16,713 nt of DNA from Candidatus Woesearchaeota archaeon (GTDB taxonomy: Archaea; Nanobdellota; Nanobdellia; Woesearchaeales; GW2011-AR4): the NCBI GenBank assembly GCA_013330825.1, contig DUHN01000044.1:1-16713 (forward strand), given 5' to 3'. Below are positions 1-8,400 of the stretch, piece by piece. Numbering within the stretch: position 1 is the first letter of the stretch; each line of letters starts with the position of its first letter. The position numbers and the translations under genes were made by a program. Below the pieces are notes generated by a model, which saw only the letters and a program-made list of their open reading frames with translations, was not told where the DNA came from and searched no databases.

Positions 1-144
1 GGATTGCTGCCGCGGGTCGTTTCCGGCACGGCAGGGGTATTGGCCGCGCAGGTTGCCTGGGTCGTGTTTGCCCTCCTCTTCATCACCATTTCCCGCGCAT
101 ACGTCGCGCATCTCGTTATCGCAATCGATGAGGAAAAACTTTAG
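1..144 (+). CDS. C-terminal end of a membrane protein (5' end outside window)
   Basis: The first reading frame is open from base 1 to a TAG at 142-144 and encodes 47 residues, so only the C-terminus of the gene is present. The fragment contains one clear hydrophobic helix (VAWVVFALLFITISRAYV) followed by a short tail ending in DEEKL. A hydrophobic last helix with an embedded arginine, then a short charged tail, also ends the six-helix protein at 9282-10112 (LVYGRIVVVCLASGL). The two may be distant paralogues, but this is only a pattern match over about 30 residues. Direction and codon use match the plus-strand genes downstream. No function can be assigned. Confidence 0.6.
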   Translation, partial: GLLPRVVSGTAGVLAAQVAWVVFALLFITISRAYVAHLVIAIDEEKL

Positions 145-293
145 AAAGATTTAAATAGGGGTGAGAGTTAAAATATATAGTATTTAATCTCTTTTCATGA
201 ATAAAAAAATCTTAAAATTACCATTAATAGAATAAAAAATTAAAAAAGTGATTAAAAATTTATTGAAAATAAAAGAAAAATATTTTTTCATAT
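145..293. promoter_or_regulatory. AT-rich spacer with TATA-like boxes and phased A-tracts
   Basis: The 149-base spacer is almost pure A and T. A good archaeal TATA box with a purine-rich upstream BRE-like stretch (gaaagatttaaata) ends at about 157, and a second TATA-like run (aaatatata) follows at 171-179. Runs of 4-7 adenines are centred near 206, 215, 236, 244, 256, 267 and 278, with T6 at 283-288; many are about 10-11 bases apart, the arrangement that bends DNA. No gene of normal size lies here. The start codon at 294 has no SD sequence. The TATA-like run at 256-264 is about 30 bases upstream, so a leaderless start is possible. Confidence 0.5.
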
Positions 294-452
294 ATGAAAT
301 ACACCAAAAAGGTCGTGAAGACTGCGGGCGGGCTCGTGGTGAGGATTCCTTCTGACATCGTCAAATTGCTGCAATTGACCGGAGAGGATTATGTGGAAAT
401 TGACATCACCAAGATTGACCAATCCCAGTTCGCCAGGAAAAAACAGCCATAA
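294..452 (+). CDS. AbrB/MazE-type (SpoVT-AbrB fold) small DNA-binding protein
   Basis: A 52-residue ORF runs from ATG 294 to TAA 450-452. Residues 5-37 have the layout of the swapped-hairpin AbrB/MazE/SpoVT DNA-binding domain: basic strand KKVVKTAGGLVVRIP, then SDIVKLLQL, then the closing strand GEDYVEIDI. The GGLVVRIP stretch corresponds to the family's G-x-hydrophobic-R-hydrophobic-P signature. Such proteins dimerise and bind AT-rich or bent DNA, either as antitoxins or as transition-state regulators. No toxin gene adjoins, so a stand-alone regulator is more likely than an antitoxin. It lies between a curved AT-rich spacer and a 12-base repeat array, 57 bases before the surface-protein operon; control of itself or that operon is inferred. 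The codons fit a real gene. Confidence 0.8.
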   Translation: MKYTKKVVKTAGGLVVRIPSDIVKLLQLTGEDYVEIDITKIDQSQFARKKQP

Positions 453-494
453 TCATATCCATAATCACATCCACCATAACAGCCATAAAAGTAT
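447..494. repeat. Imperfect 12-base tandem repeat, four units
   Basis: Four consecutive 12-base units are visible: ccataatcatat, ccataatcacat, ccaccataacag and ccataaaagtat. The first unit contains the stop codon of the AbrB-like gene, and the last ends 15 bases before the next ATG. Tandem sites with one-helical-turn spacing next to a DNA-binding protein gene could be an operator array; slippage-derived low complexity is the simpler alternative. Confidence 0.55.
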
Positions 495-509
495 GATGCA
501 GTTGGTGTA

Positions 510-2420
510 ATGTCGCTCATGCGGGAAAAAAGAGGTGCGGTGAAGAGGGCACAGCTCTCCATCTTCATGATACTGGGAGTGCTCCTTCTCCTGGCTGGAA
601 TCGTGTGGTTTGCCATCATCAATGCGACAGAGAGAGAGTCTCCCGTCCCCAGGGAAGCCGCCCCGCTCAATGCGTTCATCACCGCCTGCGTCAAGGATGC
701 GGGTGATGCGGCCATGCGCCAGATAGGGTACACCGGCGGCTATGCGGACATCCCCCAATCCATCGCGGCAGATTCCACGTCTTATCTCCGGGCAGGGCCT
801 ATCGACTCCCTGCGCCAGCCGTACTGGTGGCATGATGGCGTCTCCTCTGTCCCGCCGCTGGATTTCATCAGGGAGGAGGCGGAGCGCATGGCAGCGAGGG
901 AATTCGCGTCATGCATCGACAACCTTTCCGCGTTCCGCCAGACGTACAACATCGCCGCCCTCCGGGAACCCATTGCCCGGGTAAGCTTCAACGAGAAGGA
1001 TGTTTCCGTCAGCATGAACTACCCGGTCCATGCCGCCACCAAGGACAACGCCACCACGTTCTCGCAGGACAGCTTCGAAGCGTCCCTTCCCATACGGTTC
1101 ACCAGGATATACGGCCTCGCGACGACGCTCATGGAGCGCGAGGACAAGGATGCGTTCATCGAGCATCGCACCATCGACCTCATGGCCATGGACGAGAACA
1201 CCATTCCCCTGAGCGGCATGGAGTTCGACTGCTCGCCGCGGGTATGGCAGCAGGACGCGGTCAGGCAGCGCATCCAGGAGCTCATGAGCGTTAACCTTCC
1301 GTTCATCAAGGTGCAGGGGACGCCCTACTCGACGACGCAGTATGTCCCCCAGCCGGAAGGGGAGAAGGAAACGTTCGGGAACAGCTATTACGCTCAGCAT
1401 TACCTCTGGGACCTCGGCGCCGGGGAATTCGGGGGGCTGCGGACGGCCTTCACCTATGACCCGCGCTGGCCCATGGTATTCAACGCGCGCCCGGGCAGCA
1501 ACGGCCTCCTCAAGGCGGAGCCGCAGCAGGGAGCGGACATCCTTTCCAAGATATGCCTCAACATCTACCATTTCACCTACGACCTCTCGTTCCCCATTAA
1601 AGTGGACGTCATCGACGACACGCCCCAGCAGCCCTATGTCTTCTCGTTCGCGTTCAAGGCATCCATCGACCACAACCAGCCATCGCGCGGCAACACCGGC
1701 TACGCGCTCTTCGACCAGGAGGACACCATCGTCTCCGACGAATATTGCGCGAACAAGGACGTCGAGGCCACGGTCCTCACGGTGGACAACGCCACCGGGG
1801 ACCCGGTCAAGGGAGTCAATCTCACCTTCGTCTGCGGCAGGTACAGCTGCGACATGGGCCAGACGGAATGGTTCGGCTTCGGCGCTGCCGCGGGCATCGT
1901 GGAGAGATTCCCGCGCTGCGTCAACGGCGTCCTCAAGGCCAAGGCAGGCGGCTACCTCGGCTCTTCCCAGTTCATGCAGACGGAAATGGACGGCACCACG
2001 ACGCTGGTGTTCCTCACCCCCACGAAGGAGATCAGCGCCATCAAGGTAGTGAAGCACCCGCTCTCCAATCCCGGGCAGGCGCAGCTGCTCAGCGCGAGTG
2101 AGACGGCCTCCATCGTCCTCGCCGCGAAGGACAGCGAGTTCAAGTCCTACACGCTCTCCCCTTCCTCCGCCACCCTGCCCCTGCAGTTCCTCACGGACAC
2201 CCAGCACACGTATCATGTCTCCATCCGCCTCCTCACCGACGAGGAAGTCACCGGCGGCTACGAGGGGGACTGGACGCCATCCCTGGCCCAGCTGCAGGGG
2301 GCGGAAAGCATCACCCTCCACGCCGTCCAGCAGGCCACGGGGACCGACGAGGAGCAGTTCGCCTTCATGAGCGATCTGGGAACGCACTCCGCAAAGGTGC
2401 CATTGCCGCAGCTCACGTGA
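510..2420 (+). CDS. Secreted or membrane-anchored surface protein with class III-like signal
   Basis: The 636-residue protein begins with a basic stretch (MREKRGAVKRA), then QLSIF and one hydrophobic helix at residues 18-37. Basic residues, A-Q-x-S and a helix resemble the archaeal class III (pilin-type) signal, with possible prepilin peptidase cleavage between A14 and Q15; the usual +5 glutamate is absent. The rest has no further membrane segment and is predicted extracytoplasmic. It carries scattered cysteines and the motif CVKDAGDAAMRQIGYTGGY, which I recall from similarly anchored DPANN proteins. A region near residues 415-480 (DPVKGVNLTF...CGRYSC) looks like a small Ig- or carboxypeptidase-regulatory-like beta module. 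ATG 519 (MREK) is an alternative start; ggtgt at 504-508 could serve as a weak SD for either. It heads the operon, 30 bases before the giant gene. Confidence 0.75.
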   Translation: MSLMREKRGAVKRAQLSIFMILGVLLLLAGIVWFAIINATERESPVPREAAPLNAFITACVKDAGDAAMRQIGYTGGYADIPQSIAADSTSYLRAGPIDSLRQPYWWHDGVSSVPPLDFIREEAERMAAREFASCIDNLSAFRQTYNIAALREPIARVSFNEKDVSVSMNYPVHAATKDNATTFSQDSFEASLPIRFTRIYGLATTLMEREDKDAFIEHRTIDLMAMDENTIPLSGMEFDCSPRVWQQDAVRQRIQELMSVNLPFIKVQGTPYSTTQYVPQPEGEKETFGNSYYAQHYLWDLGAGEFGGLRTAFTYDPRWPMVFNARPGSNGLLKAEPQQGADILSKICLNIYHFTYDLSFPIKVDVIDDTPQQPYVFSFAFKASIDHNQPSRGNTGYALFDQEDTIVSDEYCANKDVEATVLTVDNATGDPVKGVNLTFVCGRYSCDMGQTEWFGFGAAAGIVERFPRCVNGVLKAKAGGYLGSSQFMQTEMDGTTTLVFLTPTKEISAIKVVKHPLSNPGQAQLLSASETASIVLAAKDSEFKSYTLSPSSATLPLQFLTDTQHTYHVSIRLLTDEEVTGGYEGDWTPSLAQLQGAESITLHAVQQATGTDEEQFAFMSDLGTHSAKVPLPQLT

Positions 2421-2450
2421 TCATTCAGGCAAAACCAACACCATAACTGT

Positions 2451-5400
2451 ATGACAGCAAAAAATCCAGGCCAAGGAGAACGCGAAGGGCGGCCGCGCCA
2501 TTGTTGCGAACGGACCGGCAATCGCGTCAACCGATGCGGAAGGGGAGGCTCCCTACGGGAGGGAACCGCATGTTCTTCTGCGACAGCAAGGAGTGAGCCT
2601 GGCGCCGCCCTGAGCACTTTCACGAAGCGAAGCGAAGCGAAGGCTACGAACGCCAGCGAGTATGGCACGAGGCGCTCTCCAATATGTCTTTCTATCATTG
2701 CCCTTCTCATGATGGCTTTCCTTGCTCCTCCCTCCCTCGCCCTCACCATCTCCCAGATGGAAGTGTCGAAGATAACGAGCAGCTCCGCCCAGATCAGCTG
2801 GCTCACCGACGAGCCGTCCAGCGGCCGCGTCAGGTTCGGCACGACAGCCTCGCTGGGATTCAGCGCCGTGCAGACGGAGCAGCGCGCCAACCACAGCATC
2901 CTGCTCCTGCAGCTGGACACCGACACCGCCTACTTCTTCGAGGCGGTCTCCCAGACAGGGGCGGGCGAGGCCATTGACGACAACAACGGCGCGAAATACA
3001 CCTTCCGCACCCTCGACACCATCCCTCCGCAGAAAGTCCAGAACGTGCGCATACTCTCCAAGACCACGGACTCCCTTGCCATCACCTGGGACCCGTCCTC
3101 CGCGGCAGACCTCCGCCATTATGCGGTGTATGTCAACGGCGTGTTCCTGGGCAATGTCTCCTCAGCTGTCCTCCCTCCCGCCTTCAACCATACGTCGGTC
3201 ATCGAGGGCGAATCCTACTCCTACAAGGTGCGCGCCGTGGACACGTCCGGCAATGAGGGCGGCTTCTCCGACCTGTTCACCACTTCGACGGACAAGGCGG
3301 ACACCACTCCCCCGAAAATCAGCGGCCTCGACCTGAGGAATGCCAGCGACACGCAGCTGGTCATCGCGTTCCAGACAGACGAGAACACGACCGCGGACAT
3401 ACGCTATGGGGAGAAGGCCCTCTCCACGCTCCAGGCGGATGATACCTTTTCCGCTTCCCATGCGTTCACGCTTTCGGATTTGAGGAAGAACATCACCTAC
3501 ATGTACCGGGTCACCGCCTGCGATGCCGCGCATAACTGCGACAACGTCAGCTCGGCCTTCGTCGCGGGAAAAGACGCGCAGCCGCCGTTCATCAATGTCA
3601 CGCTCCCCCACTATTCCAACAGGGTGTCGCTGGACATCATCGGCACCACCGAGCCGTTCTCCGAGGTATCGCTCTTCCTCAACAACCTCAACATCCCCAT
3701 CAGGGTGCTGAACAGCGACGTGACCGGGGCGCGCGGGAACATCGCTTTCAAGGGCATCCTGCTCAAGAAAGACAATATCATCAAGATCACGGCCAGGGAC
3801 AAGGCAGGCAACCTGAACCAGCGGCTCTACGAAATGTCCGTCGATACCGATGAGCCCGTGGTCGCGCTCAAGGGCATCCCTGCGGTGACCCCGCTCAAGA
3901 ACCTGACCATCATGGGGCAAGTCAACGAGCCCGCCTTCGTCAGGGTGTTTGTCCGCTCCACCAGCCAGGAGGAGACGCAGCCCAGGAACGTCACCGGCCT
4001 GCGCAACGTGTCCATCGCTGAGAATGCGGTGTCCCTGGCATGGAGCCAGGCGCAGGACACCGACTTCAGCCATTACATCGTCCGGAGAGGGGATGTGGGG
4101 CCCATCGCCGTGCTGCACCCGTCAACATCCACGGCCTATACGGACACCGTCGTGGATTCAGGCAAGCAATATACCTATGCCGTCTCGTACATGAACAAGT
4201 TCGGCAAGGAAGGGAAGCAGTCAGATCCCCTCACCATCCGGCTCCCCTCCGGGGGGCTGGTCACGGGCATCAAGCCCGGCATTGTCAGCATCAACCAGGA
4301 TTTCCGGGAGCCAGACGCGCAGGCCAACACGAGCAGCGACTTTGCGCTCTCCGTCCTGCTCGACGATGATGACACCTATGAGGTGAAAGTGGAAATCACC
4401 GACCGGGCAGGCAATGCCGTCACCAAGGCCACGAGCGTGCAGCTCGACACCAAGGAACCGGAGATCAGGATAGTCTCCCCGCCGAACAACGCCCTTGTCT
4501 TCGAGAACTACGCCACCGAGGTCACCATCCAGGGCAAGACCGAGCCCGGAGCGCGCGTCCATCTCTACGTCGGCCGGACGCCGTTCAATGACCAGAACAC
4601 CACGTTCGACCTCACTGCCCTGAAGAAAGACATAAGGGACACCCCTGAAAAAGACCTGAATGCCGATTGCCAGGCGGTCATCCGCACCAGGTACACCTGC
4701 GGCACGAATGCCGACTATTCCACGACCGCGGACGACCAGGGAGTGTTCACCTTCACCAAAATCGACGCGAGCCTTCTCGGGAACTCTCCCGGCATCCAGG
4801 AAGTCAGCCCCTCGGCCTTCTCCACCTCCACGGCACTGACGCAGTCGCGCACGTCCAAGCTCATCTTCATCGCCACCGACCGCGCAGGGTTGAGGAATGT
4901 CATAGAGAACGGCCTCACCGTCGGCACGTGCTGGTCAGGCAACCTGAGCTGGGACGTCATCCCCCTCTCAGAATTCCAAAGCCCCACGTTCCTGAGCACA
5001 GAGCGGCTTGCCGAGAACAGCGAGAGCATCTACTTCTACTTCAACTACAGCTACATCGGCCCGGGCACCGCGCGCACGGCCAAGATAAAGAGCGTGTCCC
5101 TCACCAAAGCCTGCGGCAACAAGGAAGTCCTCGACCCGCGCTTCAACATCAGCTGCCAGATCCTCCCGTCAGGGGCGCAGGCCGTCCGGGTGAATCCGGA
5201 AGGCACGGTCTCCTATTCCGCGGTGCGGCTCAACCGCATCACCGGGATGGAGAAATGGCTTTCCGATGACTGGAAAGGGTTCTTCAACGCTGTCCGCTCG
5301 GAGATGGTGTTCCCGTTCAAGGTCACCATCACCTATGACCACGAGGTCGAGGGCAGGAAGCAGACAGAAGTGCAGTCCACCTGCCAGGAAGTCGCCTTTG

Positions 5401-8400
5401 TCATGGACAAGAGCCGCATCGACCCGCGCGCGGTGCTTCCGGACTGGCTCCTCTACGACTTCGTCGGCCTGCTCAACCAGTCCCTCTCCACGATACGGCA
5501 GGTGCAGGAGCAGATAGACGCGATCATGCCCTATGTGGCCATGGGCTGCCTCGGCTCCTACGGGGCCAATTTCGCCGCCCAGGTGTGGAGGCGGTGGATG
5601 GAATTTTCCATCGGCAGGGAACTCAAGGTTGACAAAAGCACGAAGAAGATAACGGACGCCGCGATGAATGCGTTCTTCCCCATCCCGCCGGGAGCGACAT
5701 CCGGCAAAGGGCCGTATTGCCAGAATCTCGCCAACTCCTTCCAGGGCTCGAAGGCGTACGGCAACACGTTCAAGCTCGACTACCTCAGCGACGCCGACCT
5801 GCAGGAATGCTTCCCGGAAATCTGGTCCGCGTGGAAGGCGGAAGAGAACACCTACAAGGCATATCGCTACGCCTGTGACCGGCTCTTCGGCCACTCCTCC
5901 CCTTCCCGGTGGACGGAGACCATGAACGATGCCCAGCTCGAGCAGAAAGTCTCCCTCGGGAAAGCCTGCGCCACCGACCTCTCTGTCGCGGGGGCGCATC
6001 TCCGGGCGGTGAAATGCACCGACGCAGCCGCCAGCCCAAGCTACTCCACCACGTTCAATAAGCCGAACTTCATGCCGGACGACAGATGCCTCGAGGTCAC
6101 CACGACGACCGGTTCCGCGGGGAGGAAAAGCCTCTATGTCATCAGGAACCTGGAAGACCCCGGCAGCGGGCTCTACAGGATCGAGCACAGCCTCGGGGTG
6201 ACCCTTGCAGCGAATTTCCAGTACGCCGTCCAGGCGCAAGGCTCGGACACCGACTACATCGTGCCGCAGCAGAAGACCTGCAACGAGGTCTGCGGCGGGA
6301 CGAAGACGGGCAGCACGAGCTACAAGTTCAATCCAGGAACAAACACCATCGAAGTGTCCTCGAGCAAGCTGAACGAGGTGGGCGGATTGTGCATCAAGGC
6401 GGAGGACTGCGTGTCGTTCAACCAGCAGGCGAACAAGAACAGCAACGAAAAAAAGCTCACGTACAAGTATACCGGCTCTGGGAGCAATGCCCAAAACAAC
6501 GCTTTCGTCGTCAAATCAGCGCAGCGCAAGGGCTACACCAGCGACTGCTTCTACGGCGCGAGCGGAGTCCCTGCCAGCGAGGGCATCTCGGTCATCAGCA
6601 ACAACCCCAAGGAGCGCTATGAGTGCTGCTGCATCAAGGGGAACGTGCAGGACACGCCGCAATATTACACCGGCACGGACACCTACCTGGGCAACACGCC
6701 AGATTATGTCACCGACTCGCAGATTGCGACAAATCATCAATTCGTCCACAAGAAGTCAGGTGCAACAGAAGCGGCATCACCAGCGCCATCCCCTGCCGCC
6801 TCATCCACCCCTCCACCTATCACGTCTACGCCTCCGCCATCGAAAACGCCGGCCATCTCTCCGGAGACCGAGCCGTATGTCCCCATCCAATGGAGCTACC
6901 GCTACTGGAAGATAAGGTTCAGGGCGCTGGCCAGCGACGGGAAGACCGTCCACAACGCCTACAATCCCAACAGATATGTCTCGGAAAGGGACTTCCCGGC
7001 CTGCTTCGGCCAGAACAGCTGGCTTGACTCCACCCAGACCCTGGTCATCATGGACTCCAACAGGCAGCACCTCTCCACCCTCCAATGCGCGAACATCGGC
7101 GGCATCCAGCAGCGCCTCACGCTCATCAGCAACCTCCTCTCGGCCATGCAGACCTGCCTCATCCAGGTGCGCACCACCGGAAAGGCGGACACCGGCGCCT
7201 GCAAGGAGCTCTTCACCCAGTATGTCTGCTCGTTCACCTGGGATGTCATCCAGCTCATCCAGAACGGCTTCAACGGCTGCGGCGGCATGCTCTCCGATTT
7301 CAGCTCCAGCGAGGATGATCCGGACGCCCTGGCCCTGCTGAAAGGAGGATTGGGGAGCGTCACCTCGACGTTGAAGGACAAGCAGAACGAGTTCCTGAAG
7401 GAATACGGCAACGCCAAGCTCAACGAGATGTTCGGCGGAGGGGCCGAGGCCATCGCGAAGAAGATATGCCTCGCGGCCTTCGGCTACGACTGGCCGTTCA
7501 GCGTCAAGAACTTCATCGATGCGTCGTATGCGCAGCCCTTCGCCACGCTCGTGCAGGGCATCACCGGCAGCAGGGAATACCTCAGCGTCGACCCCAAGAA
7601 CAGGCAGGCCACCTACGAGTACCGGACATCGTGGCTCATCAATCCCGGCTGCGACTTCGCCAACTACAAGGTCGAGCTGGCGTGCATCAGCCGCGACACC
7701 CTCAACTCGGGATTGGGGGCGGACTGCACCAAGCAGGCTTCCCCCGACGGCATCAACTGTCCCTGCCTCGAGTCCGGCGAGAAGCTCCTCGCGTTCTTCA
7801 CGGACAACAAGCTGCTCAAGCAGAACCAGCTCGTCGACAGGGACTTCCACAAGGTCATCACCAGCACCTTCCGCTACGACCATTACAAGATCACCCTCCG
7901 CCCGGATGCCAAGATAGACAAGAGCATCAAGAGCAGGTGCTTCCCCTCGGGCTATGACGGCGGCGTGTTCTATTACCCCATCACCGACAGGACCGCGCAC
8001 GACATTGCCACGTGCCACATCGACCCGCTGTCGGGCGTCTACCTGTGCGAAAGCGGCCTGGACTTCTTCAGCAAGAAAGGATTTGCCTACTTCAACGCCG
8101 TGCGCATCAACGGCCAGCCCGCGGAGACCGTGAGGGAGCTTGCGTCGGGGCAGCCCCTGAACCTTGAGGCGGACATCTTCAAGGCAGGAGGCAACAAGTG
8201 CTTCGTCGCCCGCATCACGAGCCCCATCGGCAGGCCCGCGGTCGCGCAGCCCGTCACCATTGAGGGCACCTCCACCACGACCTTGCAGCTCGCGGACAAG
8301 CTCAACGTGCAGGCTATCCCTCAATTGCAGCAGGCTCCGGCGGATTCCGGCATCATTGCGCTCCTTGAGGCGTCTGATACCCTTGCCACCCTCACGTTCT

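Noticed and set aside
197..235. 12-codon ORF after the TATA boxes
   Set aside because: It is too short and AT-driven, with no SD and wrong spacing to both TATA-like boxes.
294..452. Toxin-antitoxin pair with the AbrB-like gene
   Set aside because: Neither neighbour resembles MazF, PIN or another small toxin, so only a stand-alone regulator is supported.
909..2387. Long minus-strand open frame of 492 codons
   Set aside because: It lies antisense to the 510-2420 gene. GC-rich codon bias leaves the antisense frame open; its translation is a Val/Arg/Gly-rich composition with no domain.
6801..8324. Minus-strand open frame of 507 codons
   Set aside because: It is antisense to the Cys-rich part of the giant gene and has the same compositional artefact (runs of Val, Glu, Leu and Arg).
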